This document shows positions 23,641 through 36,530 of a stretch of 64,000 nt of DNA, in pieces. A model generated the notes under the pieces. The model saw only the letters and a list, made by a program, of their open reading frames with translations. It was not told where the DNA came from and ran no database searches. The position numbers and the translations under genes were made by a program. Source of the stretch: Hyaloperonospora brassicae (Eukaryota; Oomycota; Peronosporomycetes; Peronosporales; Peronosporaceae); contig CANTFL010001487.1 of assembly GCA_947650285.1 (NCBI GenBank), positions 62,001 through 126,000 of the forward strand, read 5' to 3'. Positions within the stretch are counted from its first letter, which is position 1. Each line of letters opens with the position of its first letter.

Positions 23641-24784
23641 CAATCCGCGTATTCCGACCCCCGTCTTCTTAATTACATCAGTATAACCTATCAAGCAAAA
23701 ACAACGTTTAAAGGCCGTATTAATAACGCTGGATAGCAGCAACTCACGATTACAACTGCAGCCTCAACACTAACCAATAACCACATTGGCTCCAGATAGA
23801 CTTATTGAGACACACATGATCAGCGAATGTGATATTACTCGTTTGGTGCAAAAAATAAATAGGTCCATTACTTACGCGAACAGATGAGACCAAGTAGCTT
23901 CGGGAGACGCATAACGACTTAGTAAGTCAGGGACCGATTCTTCTAACGCTCTATCGGTTGAGTAAAAACCTTGACATTAAAGAGGATGTTAAAGTAGCGC
24001 AAAAGAAGCAGCATCCCGTCATAAAAAACTGCTAGATACAGTACTAGACTATTGGCTTCATAAATAAAAGTAAAAAAACGAAATGTCAGGTGACATTATC
24101 GAAATGAAGGCACGTAATTTTTTTGATGAGCTCTTTTCTGACCACGAACCATTACATGATTTTCTCGAATGAACAGCAAAAAGCATTCATATTCATCATA
24201 GCATCAAAGCCGTTTCTGCCGCTTTGAGTTAATTGGACTAGTCAACATGGCTGTGCTTATATAGAGCCAGCCACAGATTTAATTTTCTCTTTATAGAGAC
24301 GATCCACGTGTCAGCAACAACATAGTTATGTCTTTTTTATTTACATAGTGCAGGTTACTGCAGCATAGGATATACCTTGCCTATTCATCCAATTACTTTT
24401 ACTAACATTAGAACATTTTAATATCGGGACAATTCCTCAGCCCAAAAGGAGCTTAAGCTTCATGAACATAAAAAGGAGCGATATACGTGGGCTGAGCGAT
24501 GCAATGATGATGGTCCGGACAAGCTTCCATTTCTTGTCATTTGAAAATACAGAAATCCTCGCTGCTTTATTGTCATAAGGCAATACAACTTTCGATACAG
24601 GCACCGAAGCAACTTAGAAGACTTGGAATGACACAAGTCCTCTTTGTCGAGCGGCTATTAGAGTTTGCTGCACAGGTTTAAGGGCGTAATGATCCTTTGG
24701 CAATGTACTACAGCAACGCGCAATTTAAATTATTGCATCTCGCATCTGATGGTAACCTTTGCAACACGATCGAGTTCTATCTGT
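23641..24784 (+). pseudogene. Less AT-rich island with coding-like remnants upstream of D2
   Basis: Composition shifts away from the surrounding desert. Plus-strand stretches look coding but are broken: around 24150-24220 a frame reads FSNEQQKAFIFIIASKPF, and at about 24430-24537 another reads KKERYTWAERCNDDGPDK. The first faintly recalls the start of a helicase domain (the NxxQ-type motif ahead of a Walker A). No GKT/GKS loop follows, so I do not assign it. The island runs without a clear break into D2, and may be the body of the element of which D2 is the end. Confidence 0.35.
24082..24097. repeat. Perfect 16-bp palindrome
   Basis: AATGTCA and TGACATT flank a GG centre. It is isolated and its function is unknown. 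Confidence 0.5.
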
Positions 24785-25750
24785 CTTTGGTATAGAAATT
24801 TACGAACGTGGTATTCCCTACTTTTGAATTAATCACAGGAGTGATGAATTCGACCAGATAAGCCGTAGGGCACCGGTGTCGACAAAAAATAACAAGACAT
24901 GACGAGACATTACACGAAGGAAAAGCCTCGACGAGCCAAGGTTCGACGAGGGAAGCCTCGACGAGCCAAGTTACGACGATTGAAACCTCTACGAGGAAAC
25001 ACATGACAAAATAGCAAGACGATGACTTGTCCATCCCATTAGGTATTAGTATAGGACGACGAGGGGAATGAAGGCGAACCACTCAAGATTCCTTTTGCAT
25101 TTAGGGAGAGAATAGGAGATATTCAATACAGAACAGGATTTTTCAAGTCCAACACACGTGTACACTTTTGAGGTAAGTCCCTCTGGGGGTTGGAGTATAC
25201 CTGCTGTCGAGCCTCGAGTAGCATAGCTTGTAGAGGTATCGAGTGGAAGCGCCAAGCGTTGAGTCGGCCTAGGGTGGGCATTACTCGCTTCCAGCGGAAG
25301 ATCAGTCTCGTCGCACGGCGAGCTGGTGGCCCAGTAGACGGCACCGCTTTGAGTCGCGTCACACGTCAAGCAGATAGCCTAGTAGACGGCACCGCTTTGA
25401 GTCGAGTCGCACGGTGGTTCAATAAACCAATAGAAGTCACTTTCCAAATACTCGTCAAGCGACGAGCCGGTGGGTCGTTAATCAAAGACAGCGTAAGTCT
25501 TCTAGTTGGACGTATACTGCGCTCGATGGCTTGTAAATGCACGAAAAACACTCCGTTTACCCGTTGAATTGGCTCACAGGATTATAGGAACGGAAAATTC
25601 TAAGCTCAGGCAGTCTATTACAAAGAAGGGTGACTGGTTAGAAGTATTCAGCTAGACGAAAGCCACAACTGAACCGGAAGGGGCGGTTTGCGAAGGTAAT
25701 TTACCCGACGAACTCGCCTAACTGCGCCGACAAGCTCGTCGACTGTTGTG
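24785..25750. repeat. Dispersed repeat D2 (inverted partner of D1)
   Basis: Inverted copy of 10880-11770, about 13 kb away. It is slightly longer: the CGACGAG-rich stretch at about 24900-25000 holds more copies of a GACGAGCCAAG-like motif than D1 has. The 126-codon plus-strand frame at 25190-25567 contains the twice-repeated VDGTALSRV, which reflects the 48-bp DNA duplication. Whether it ever encoded a protein is doubtful, because the minus strand is equally open across the same stretch. A long LTR or element end is a reasonable reading. The spacer between D1 and D2 has no recognisable transposase. Confidence 0.8.
25333..25428. repeat. 48-bp internal direct repeat of D2
   Basis: AGTAGACGGCACCGCTTTGA occurs at 25333 and 25381, exactly 48 bp apart, with diverged flanks. 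It matches the duplication in D1. Confidence 0.8.
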
Positions 25751-28700
25751 TTTTTACGTTAAAAGTTTGTTGCCACAGATATGAATAACTAATATATTAC
25801 ATTATACTCTTTATACAATAATCTCACGTCCATACAAATACTGTACGAAGTCTATCAACATGTTGTAGGAGCTAGAAAGACTTAATATCCAGGTACGTGT
25901 GGATTCTACGACCAATAATGTAACTATTAGGGTGCTTTTTACTTATACGATTCGTTTATTCACTCATATGACAACCATCATGTTATGTCGCCAAAACACA
26001 ATCACTTATCGACTGTGTAAACCTGCCCGGTATCGATTAAGGTATTTTCTTTTTTCGATTATCATAGTTTGTATAAATTTGCATAAAAATATGTACAAGT
26101 AAATAATATTTGCCATGTGTTAAAATTTTATAGAATTAGCAAAAAGTACCTTGATATTGCCTATCGGCCATTGTATAAAGCTTGATTATATGATTAAGTT
26201 TGATACACAATTTACAATTTTGTAAGTTTACATAAACATCATGGTACGTTAGTTGTATACAGTGCTTAAAGGTGGGTTTGGTTGCTTGCAAGGTGCGCCT
26301 GTGTCTAGCTTTTATTGGCACTCCATTACCTCCTGCCAGTAAAACGATTTGCGTGTAAGTGACATCTACTTCTGAAAAACAATCACGACACGAAACCTCA
26401 GCTAGCCAATTGAGTAAGGCCATAATGCATATACTAACTCACAAAGCTTCTAAAATATATATATTGAGAACTTGAAATACATTTATCAAATGATAATACA
26501 TGCTTTATCACATATAATTTAAGAAGTCTTATTAAACCTGAGCCTGAGTTCTTTGAATAGCAAATGTCTTGTAGTAGTAAAATAATATCTCTTGTCTATC
26601 AAATTTTCTGTGGAGATAAATTCACTCACGTACGCAAATGGAAGATTCATGTGTACACCGAACAAACGATGATCATGTTCTTTCTAGGTTAATGACACGC
26701 ATTGACCATCATTTGCGATTGAGTTTGGAACCGTATACTATAGTATATGGATCGCATAGTATAAGAACCCATGTGATGTTTAAGTAAAAAGGTTTAATTT
26801 CTTTGGATATGCACCGTTGTAGTCCGCACCAACGCTCACTTTCCAATCTCGTACTTTTGGGAATCTCTCCATCAAGCTCAATCTTTAACTTAAGTTTGAA
26901 GAAATTTAGTTACATGAATGGATAAAAGAATAATGTGAAGGACGTGAAGGACAATTAAAATATACGACATAATGAATATACATTATAATTTGAACTTGGC
27001 TTCAACCTGTAGGACGTAATTCATCTAAAGATTGTAAAAGCGGTCCGTCTGTAGAGTCTTTTCGAGACGTCGTCTTATAAGGCGACCTAGTAGGTCTATG
27101 TAGTTTTAAACGAAGCTTTTGCTCTCTACGCGTCGTAATTGATACGCCATGGCAGTGCCCGAATATAGTGAAATATTCTGGACCATTTTATTTAAGACCT
27201 TTCTATAAATCTACCGATCTGTTTTGATTAAGGTTATGAGTTCCTGTTCGACAAATCACAAAAAGTACGATTTGCAGGTTAAAAAAGTGAATTTATCACC
27301 TTAAGTGCACTTGATGCGGATTTATTAATATTTAAACACTCGTTCTATATGTAGCACATGTCCATGATGGATCGAAGGTATTTGAAAACAGATGAATATA
27401 TATATTTTAAAAGTGGACAAGCTACCATTTAACTGGATATTATCTAATGAGGCGGCCACTACTAGGCCTAAAATATATTGCATTGATTAAAGAAGACATC
27501 TTTTTGAATCTGTTGAGCTCCCTTATATATAAATTAATAAAGGAGTTGTTTCATAGTATATAGATTAACTCGAAAAAGTACCATTACTGTACTTCAATAA
27601 CTTCGTTTTTAGAGTCTTAATTGGGTATTAGCGATAACAATGTGACATGCATGTACCATGAACATGCCCAACATCTGAATTACTATTGACACGATAAACA
27701 TTCGGGTGTTTTACGAATTAGCGTTTTCCCGTAGAATCACAATTTTAAGATAGCAAAAGTACCCGTCAAAGGCTGAGTGAAGCGAAATTCTCTGCGTATC
27801 TCACAGTTTACAGTTATATTAAAGTAAGATATTATCGAAGAGGTACTTACATAATAATATGCGTTGAATAAGACGGCAAAGAGACGATCGTGGGTTATGC
27901 GCAAATACTGCTGACTAATATATAGATATTTCGTTTGGCAATGACGTTTGTAGCACCACCAATTGTCATGCAGTATAAAAATTAAGTTTTTGGTTTATGT
28001 ACTCTTGAAGGGTGGTAATGGAGCAGGGGATGAATTTAAAGATGATGGTCGGACTAATCATTTGTTCACGAAAGGTGTGTATGTTAGAATTGCATAATTT
28101 GTTGACTTTATTAAGTGTTTAAAACTTATAAAGTTGAGATGGGATAGCCATCTGTTAACTTTATCGCTAAACTAATAGGATATACTCAGCTTATGTTTTT
28201 GCCTTTATTGGCTATCTTTATAGAATACTTGATTTTCCGACAGATGTGCAATTTCAAGCCGTAAGCGAGCGCTCTTACTTATAAAGTTTTACGGTATGGC
28301 TTTGCAAAGGTCGATAAACGACCCTGACAGGAGCATAGCAAATTAGCACTTGACAATATAGTGAATATACATTTCATTTTTACCCACATATCAGTAATTT
28401 TGTCATCCAAGATTAAACGCCCCGATTATGGCTCTTTGTCACCCTGTGTAATACGGTATGACTCTTAATTATAACATGCCTTATAGCATGAGCTTAACCA
28501 AGCTATATTAATTCTGTTACAAATTGAAATACCAAATATGTTCGAATTAAATTGTTTTATTCGGACATTCAACTCAATATAACTATGCCTATTTACATGC
28601 GTCTATTTTGAACCAATCCTATATACAAAGCTACGATTGTTTCTCAATTTGTAATTAACATACATATATTACGACTCTGGATTCGACCTGTTTGAATCGA

Positions 28701-31700
28701 ACTAGTTGCCATATCGCAATGACGTTAAATTTCGTCAACGCCTTGTATCGTTTTACGGATGATTGTTTTAGCCTCTTGCAGATTATAAGCATTGGCTTGA
28801 TTCTAATTTCGGCAATTGAGACAATTAAAACCGTTTTACAAAATTCTGACCATATCAGGGCACACAAGATCTAAAATTAGGCTTTCGGCATTTTACCCAG
28901 GGACAACCATGCATTTTATCCTTGTTTTTCGATGCGCATGATTCCTAGTTTTGCGCAAGGGCACTTATGTGCGATGAAATACAGGGCTAATGATATCGCC
29001 TTGCGGTGCACTATCAAAAAGATGATATAATTTAATATGTTATGTATAAAAATTGACACGTTCCAATCACCTTAAAAATTTAAGATGTACATTAAATTAT
29101 TACGCCTTTATTTTTATTGGGCTGAAATAAATATCAACTATTGCACAAGATTTAATATAGATATGTGAAAACGCCATATAGTAGAGAGATGTAAGACTCC
29201 AGCTTGTAATGTTCGATTAAACAGCCTTAAGTAGTTTTGCTTTGCATTTATTATAAATTTGCATCAATGGTACCGAACGAGAGCACCTAAGCTTGTATTG
29301 CCTCATTATCATAATCCTGGTAATAGCAATGTTCCTTGTAAACTGTAGAATTCGGACGATGATCAGTTAAATCATCATTAATTAGTATTTTTAACTACAA
29401 GTCCTTATATGGTCTTGCGCATTCTGAAAAGGTGACTTAATCAAGCCAAATGCAAATCGAACACGGACTAGGAGAATGTAATACAATATATATGGTGTGC
29501 AGTACGATTTTTATTGTAATATAGATAGACCAAAATTGTCGATGAGCAGGACTACATTGTTAGATGCTTTGACTACCCGCACCTTATGACTAAAAATATA
29601 CGTTGGCTACGAATCGCAGAGTTTCAAATGATTAAAGATTGCGGGCTCCTTAAAATTTCATACGGTGTCGCTGTAAGCTCAGATAGCTTTAGGTGAGGTC
29701 AAAGACTGTGCTATTTATTTGCTGCGGCATAAATGATCCGACAAATTCCTCGCACGACCTCCATATCAGTCACATATAAATTTGTTGGACAATCTCACAC
29801 ATGTGAAAAAATGAGTTGAGATTTGCATACATTCCAGTATTTGCACAAATATGAATAATACATTTACTTTCTTTTTAAAGTGGCGCATCGTTTTGCGCCA
29901 GATGTCGAAATCTCTAAAAGCGGCGTTTTTTATCTTGCTACAATCATGACCAGCCTTAATTATTTGGACTGGCGCTTACTTGCGACACTAAACGTTTGTT
30001 CTAATTTATATCGTTTAGGTAGATCAAGGCGTACGAATTTATACACTGCCGCGATGTGGAAAATGCTATACAAGTGAATCGAACGGTCCTTGTTGCCGTA
30101 ACCGATCGTTCTTGCGTCAGTCCACACGGATAGTTCTATTTATATTGTTACCTTTGTAAAATAGACTCACAAATCCTTACGTATGTTATTTCTTCTGCTT
30201 CTCACACTCATCGAAGCTTTTCACATGGCCTCCTAACTTATCCTATTTGAGATTGGCCTAGCTATCTAGCTAGATTAGTATGTTGTTATGACGGAATGGT
30301 GTCGCTATAGACAGTCGGGGGGTCAGAATTTGTCTACGGGTAAGTTCCATTTGCATATTTTACAGGCATATCATATTACATTAAGTGGAACAAATACTTA
30401 TCACTAGAGCATAGAGCATAAAATAAACCTTTATACTCGCCTTTAATCCGTCATGCTAAGAACCGTGACTAATTATCAAAGGTATAAGATATATTTAGCA
30501 ATAATACATTGAATAAACTAGCATGGCGGTTTAAATCACTGTTTCATGCTTATTTAACAATGTGAACGCTAGTACATTTTATTGCACTTCATCATGTCCT
30601 CCTATCTTACCTAAACCCTTAAGAGATACCGTGACGACGAAAAGATGGTAGTTTGCACATGCAAGCGCGATTGTATATAATTAGCTGCCAAATCTGAAAT
30701 GCAAATATACTATTCCCATGGTAGATGATACACCATATCGATATAACATTTCCTCATTACGACTCTCGATCGTGTTTCGTATATAATTCTCGTAAGCAAA
30801 GACCTAAAGGTGATTGTGTCGTCTTGTGAATATGCTTAGTTTTATTGTAGAGATGACCAATTAGGCTACGGAATTCACTATTTTTTAAGGTAAGTAGCTG
30901 TGAAGTTGCATTAAGGCTGCTACTTTCAATTATCAACATATGGGTTCGTTTATGCTAATAAGGATGCAAAAAATTGACAAGAACATGTCTGTCACTCATC
31001 TACAAAAATAGATTTTGATCAAATCATTCAAAAAAATTGAGTCATAGTTACGTACATAAGCTAAATTGAGATGGGTCGCTTTTAGTATGTATTCACAATG
31101 CTATACATCGATGGATCTAAATACTTTATTGATATGTGTTTTACTGAATAGCACAGGTTAGCAATTTTTAATTCTTATCTGAAGAACACATTTTGTGACT
31201 CCTGACATGTAATAACGGATGCACTATATTGCATAATTCACCTCATATTCAGATATGGATACGCGCAATAGGTGAGGAGCAGGTAGTCACGATTTGTTCA
31301 AGCTCCTATGATATTTGATGTCAATAGAAGCCATAGAGAAGAGAACATAGACTTGTACATTTCATATAAGTTATATTTACAAATTATTATTATAAATAAT
31401 TGGTTAACATGCTTGCTTTAACGTGGTATGTACGTATACTTACGCGGCCTGTTCCTGTACCGTCGTCAACAAAGGTGAGCAGAATATTTTCGTCGATCAA
31501 AAGGCGATTGCATGGTATAGCTTGGGTTCCTTCTTGTTGGGGTACGTAAACACATTTCTACTGTAGGGTTAGTAAATGATAACAGCATTGGAACTGTGCT
31601 TGAAGCTTGTTTAAAAAAAATTATGATCTCATCGGCGGTATTATTATATCAGTTAGAAATAAAGGCTACCAGGCTTAATACACAGTGTTTTTAAACCGAT

Positions 31701-34700
31701 AGGAAAACTAAGGATAGGTTTCTATCGTTTATTATGCATATTATCTTCCGAGTAGCCCTGGAAATATACATCACATTATTCCACATTATTTTAATCCGGT
31801 CAGCATTCTGACCAATTGATCCGATCCGCGTTCATGTATCTTTGTTTTTCCTATAATGAAGCGTCGAAATATATTTTGTCGATTTGTCATAGCTCTACAT
31901 TCCTGTCCATACAAATTAGGAGATGGCATTTATCACCAATATATAAAAATGTTTTGACGTGAAGTCGAATGTGTAGCCCGGAAACAAAATTAAACACGGG
32001 TCTTTGAAGCAAATTAAAATCTTTCGTGTCACCCAAACGCATGCTTTACCTACATTTATGTCGAATCTGAATCAAAAGCGCGCCCTTCAAACCGGGCTAA
32101 CTTAAAACGATAGGGTCATATCTCGGTGGTGCATACCATTTGATGACTACTTCAATCGCAAAAATCATACATAATTTAAAATGTGATTGGGTCTCAACGG
32201 ATCATATAAACAATAAAATCACGCTGGGTCGCGCGTACGATCAAATAGATCAAGTTCGCGTCACCGGCCACTTCTCGCAGATCATAATTGCGGTAAGGTT
32301 AATAACCTAATTACGTTTATGTATTAAAACCACCGTTCGTTGACCATATTTACCACCTGCTTTTTCATTGGCATGTGACGATAAACAGTTGATGATCCAC
32401 TCGTACGGGTAGAGCCTGAATGATATACTATATCAATACGTAGTAAATATTTTAAACTAACGGTGTGGTACACAGTAAGAATAAGAAAAGAATGTATCAT
32501 ATACAACCACTGATCATTCTGCACCTGTCGAATACGCCTTCATAGACTCGCACTGCTCTTTGAACAAATAGGCAAAAATCTGACGATAATAATATGTGCT
32601 CGATCGGATGTTTTTTTATAGTTTGATTGACTTCACCACCTTGACTTTACGCCCCTGCGGTATTTAAAGAAAGGTTACAAGACTAGGCTGCACGATACTA
32701 TGCAGCCTCCAGTCCCTCACCTGATACGATGAGGAAGACGATAAGTCTTTAGCAGCAAGCGCAAATATATCTTCGACGTAGTTTCTCAATTCTCCATGTG
32801 AGGGTAATCTTCGTATAAATAAATTAGAATTGTACAGAGTTTTGGTTCAACGTGTCATGTGTATTGTCCAACCCGGGAGCTTAATTAAAACAGCGTATCT
32901 TAATATAAATTTTGGCATGCTGTCGAATGAAGATACCTTCAATAATTTAAGCCGGATGGCGAGTTTGAATTTGGAAGTGCTAAATTACACATTGCACTCA
33001 CGTATGACGACGTAGAAGAACGTACAATGAGCCATATAGTAGTAAATGCGAATAAGCATATAAGCGTCACCTGTAAGCTGGTCTTAAGTCCCTCGCCGTT
33101 GTATCAATAGAAGTTAAGTGCCTCCACGCAGGTCACATATATAGGATAGTTGCTTTTTTCAGCGTAATCTAGTAGTGTAACAAAAAACCACAAGAAAAAC
33201 AAATTTTAGTCATGACAAAGAGGTATGGATTGGTTTTTATACCAATACGTCAAGGTTGACTGGGCTTGACGATAATGCGATATCTATGTTATCAGGTAAA
33301 TTTAAAATATTAATTTTGAATTGATCATAGATATTGTAACCATCTATAATAAGGGAAGAAATGCAAGGATAATGCAATATCAACGAGTTGACACTTCATT
33401 ATAGCGCAGGGTGCAAGGTACGAAGTGCTCTATCGACTCAAATCTGTCTGATTGAATGTGTTTATCGTAAATTTGCGTAGACCGCTCGATGGCACACATT
33501 ACCGCTTATAGTATTGCAGTAATATATGATTCGTGCATGATAGCATATATATGTGGCCGCGAGCATATATACTTACATATCTCTAGGCTTGTTTTAATTT
33601 AGAATATATCACTTTAATTACTAGATATAAAAAAATCTTGTTGCATTCACCGACCAAAATAACTTATGTCCATGGTTATAAATGTCATATTTTTAATATT
33701 TCGAGTACAAGGCGTAGCTTGTCCAAGGAGGACACAATCTACATTTAAGCGTGTATTTTTTTTAATGGAACGGTAGCGAACAGGATGTCGGCATCAATAG
33801 TTGCTTGAAAGAGCAATGGACCCGAACAGATTTTTGACATTTGTGATGCCATGACATTAAACAATAATTCTCTCTGCTAATATATTTGGATGAATATCTT
33901 TCTTATCTTTTTGTTTGGCGTTATATGCACAATAACACTCCATCATATTTCGTTTGTAAGAAAGCCATAGGATTAAGTATAACTAATATATGACGGTCAA
34001 TATTTTTGATAAATATGTTGTTGTTTACAGTGTCTATAACGCAAATAATATATATTGATCTAAATTACAAGGCTAATTTCGATCACGCAGCCTTGTTGCC
34101 CACTTACTCAGACCACACAGTGCATTCAGAGTGCCTACTTTTTCAGACGGGACAAGATCTCTATCCAATAAGGGACACCTTGATTTAAGTTCTCTTCCTC
34201 AATGAGAGAGTAAGTTTAATGTGAAAGATACGAATTTCTCAAGACTTAAAACTTAGTTGATTTTCGTTTGATGCCAAAATAATACAGCCAATAGGCCTCT
34301 TGTAGCGTTCTTGACGATACATACATAAGCAGGCCGTAAATAATGCAAATAATGTATCTTCTTTTTATTTTCAGCAATTGCGAAGCAACTTTTTTTAAAT
34401 GATTTACAAGCGCTTAAATACGTGTGTTTGCACCAACGACGTAACGTTAACAGAAGGAACCTTTGTTATCCCATCCAAATTGTTTCGAGTAAACTTCTCC
34501 TATTCCAGAGAGCAAGTTTATGATAAAAAAAGGATGATATTAACTATAGCATTTAATCTTTAGAAAGCATGTAGAGTAAGTTTAATAAGAAATGGCAATT
34601 ATGGATACATTCAGAATTGACAAAATCGCTCAAAGACGCGTAAAACCTATGAAATGAAGACGTACAAAATCGAAAATTACGGATTTGTCTCGTATAATTA

Positions 34701-35444
34701 TTAACAACGGCTTATTTAATTGCAATGTCGGCGTATCTTTGAAATTCTGCGTCTAAGTAAATAAAAATGAGAATAAATGTTACTTTATTTTATTTTTGAC
34801 CCACATTTTCGTTGGTCATTAAAAGAATTGTTTTTACTAATAGGACGCAAAACTTTTTTACAATGAACATTATAGGTTCTTCTTCCCTATCATACCTTTT
34901 GAAACAATATTCAGTGTAATAAAAGAGTAAACAACGCGTCTAAATATGCAATTTTATCTGTTCTATCTATTGCCTCCAATAATCTTGCTTCGTTCGGTGC
35001 CGATTCTGGTTAAAATCAAACGCTTGGTTGAAAAATTGCCTAAGTTTTTTTATTATACCAATATAGCTTAAAACTCCAGTTTATTGTCATATTAGTACAT
35101 TTGCGAATAAGTAAACAATGGCAGATTGATAAAAAGTTGTGATATAACAAAGAGCTTAAATCATAATAGCATATAGAAAAATACGAATACGTAAATGTCA
35201 AATTTTGGGACGTGCAATACAAGCAACAATGTAGAATTAATTCTCGAGCTTTAATTAACTGTAAGTTATTTGACCAACGATGATATCATGGCAATCTATA
35301 GAAAACAAGTTTACATTTTTATACAAACAATTTCGCCAGTTGCAACACTTTATGATAACTGTATAATATCACAAGAATGACAATATGTAATTCAGCTGAC
35401 AACAATATTCTTATCATAGCTATTTGGTAAATACCGTTTTAAGA
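25751..35444. other. AT-rich desert
   Basis: Nearly 10 kb of AT-rich sequence with open frames of at most 95 codons and no motif, RNA gene or shared repeat that I can recognise. It resembles the 13-23.6 kb stretch. Confidence 0.6.
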
Positions 35445-35552
35445 GGGGTGGTTCCCTGGGGTAGTGGTGCAGTGGGCTAACCTTTAGTATAATCGCTGCC
35501 GTTTCAACTTTCTCACTGTGTACAATAATCCCGAGGGTGACAATCGCAATAG
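35445..35552 (+). repeat. tRNA-like SINE-type unit, copy 1
   Basis: It starts GGGGTGGTTCCCTGGGGTAG. TGGTGCAGTGG at 35465-35475 fits the RNA polymerase III A box (TGGCNNAGTGG) with one change. CGTTTCAACTT at 35500-35510 sits where a B box belongs but is degraded. The unit ends in GAGGGTGACAATCGCAATA, shared with copy 2. tRNA-derived SINEs use such internal promoters. No A-rich or simple-repeat tail is evident, so the SINE label is an inference. Confidence 0.6.
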
Positions 35553-35894
35553 GTTGGTTTGGTGAGGTACATTCGGGTACGCAAACGACCCACTATATCC
35601 GGTATATTCCAACCATGGTTTTTAAAAGGTAATGGCATTTTTTTAGCCACTGTGAAATGCATACTGCGATTGTCACCAAGGGGTGGCTCCTTGGGGTAGT
35701 GGTGCGGTAGGCTAATCTTTAAGATGAAGACTGCCAGTTCCATCCCCTACTGAGCACAAAATCCCTGAGGGTGACAATCGCAGTATGATTCCCACAGTAG
35801 CTCAAAACCTGCCACTACCTCTCACAACCATTGATGGAATATACCGGATATAGTGGGTCGTTTGCGTACCCGAAAAAAGCTCACCAAACGAACA
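35553..35894. repeat. Nested inverted repeat around SINE-type copy 2
   Basis: A 38-bp arm at 35574-35611 recurs exactly, inverted, at 35835-35872. Beyond the core the match continues imperfectly outward (TTTGGTGAG at 35558-35566 pairs with CTCACCAAA at 35880-35888). Inside lies a second inverted pair, GCATACTGCGATTGTCACC (35659-35677) with GGTGACAATCGCAGTAT (35770-35786), directly bracketing the SINE-type unit. The whole could fold as a long hairpin or be a MITE-like foldback element. The exact 38-bp match is striking next to the decay all around. Confidence 0.85.
35680..35790 (+). repeat. tRNA-like SINE-type unit, copy 2
   Basis: Direct repeat of copy 1. TGGTGCGGTAG at 35700-35710 is the A-box position, and AGTTCCATCCC at 35736-35746 is a good B-box match (GGTTCGANNCC type). 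Spacing between the boxes is tRNA-like. It ends GAGGGTGACAATCGCAGTAT. It is not a functional tRNA gene, as no complete cloverleaf can be drawn by eye. Confidence 0.65.
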
Positions 35895-36179
35895 AACTAC
35901 GTTCAGATCAAAGTAATGATGACTGTACATCGAGGTCACGACGTAAACGCATAGTCGGGATTTTAAAAAATCATGTGCTTGAAATGGATCTCTATAAGTA
36001 AAAACAAATCGATAACGTAATATTGTGACGAAGTAACACAAAATGTTTGGTTACATCAAGTAAGAAGTACCATTAACAAAAATATCAGAACATCAATCAA
36101 TTGTTGGAAGCTAATGTGTGTCATCCGCTCGAAACACGAAATTTTAATATGTTATTTTTTATACATAAGTGTCTCGATT

Positions 36180-36530
36180 TAGTACGTTAGTCTGATGTGA
36201 TCTTTTATATAAAACCAAAAAAATTAAGCTTTCTTTTCGATTGATTGAAGACACGTGCCTTTCTAAGACGTCTTGCAATCCCTAAGAGTTCAGATAACGC
36301 CTCGTTATGTTATCTGCTCTTTAGTGCTCATCACCTTAATTGTCTAAATAGCTTGGCCCGTGGAACAAGGATTGTAAGCTCTTTTAGCTTGTTGGCTCTT
36401 TGAATCGATTTTTAAAACCCAACTTAGTCATCGAGTTTCAACGTCTTTCTCTGACTTTCTCGCCTGTACAGCTCCTCTACATTTGTCAGCACATTCATTT
36501 AATCTACGTCTAATTCTGTAAAGACAGATT
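36180..36530 (+). repeat. 5' LTR of the gypsy element (approximate)
   Basis: Matches the 3' LTR by landmarks in order: TGCCTTTCTAAGACGTCTTG (36258-36277) against TTGCCTTTCCAAGATGGCCTTG, then AAGAGTTCA, a TTGTCTA...AGC...CTTGG.CC segment, AACAAGG/AACAAAG, AGCTTGTTGGCTC against GCTCAGAG, TTTAAAAC, and CTTTCTCTGAC against CTTTCCCTGAC. Boundaries are uncertain by tens of bases because of decay, and the TG...CA ends are not clear. Confidence 0.6.

Noticed and set aside
24150..24220. Start of a Pif1/Helitron helicase (EQQKAF)
   Set aside because: No Walker A loop or later helicase motifs follow in any frame.
25190..25567. 126-codon frame in D2, similar to the one in D1, as a conserved protein
   Set aside because: The similarity is explained by the DNA repeat; the opposite strand is equally open, and the internal repeat is a 48-bp DNA duplication.
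35445..35790. Functional tRNA genes
   Set aside because: Internal promoter boxes are present, but no full cloverleaf or anticodon arm can be drawn.
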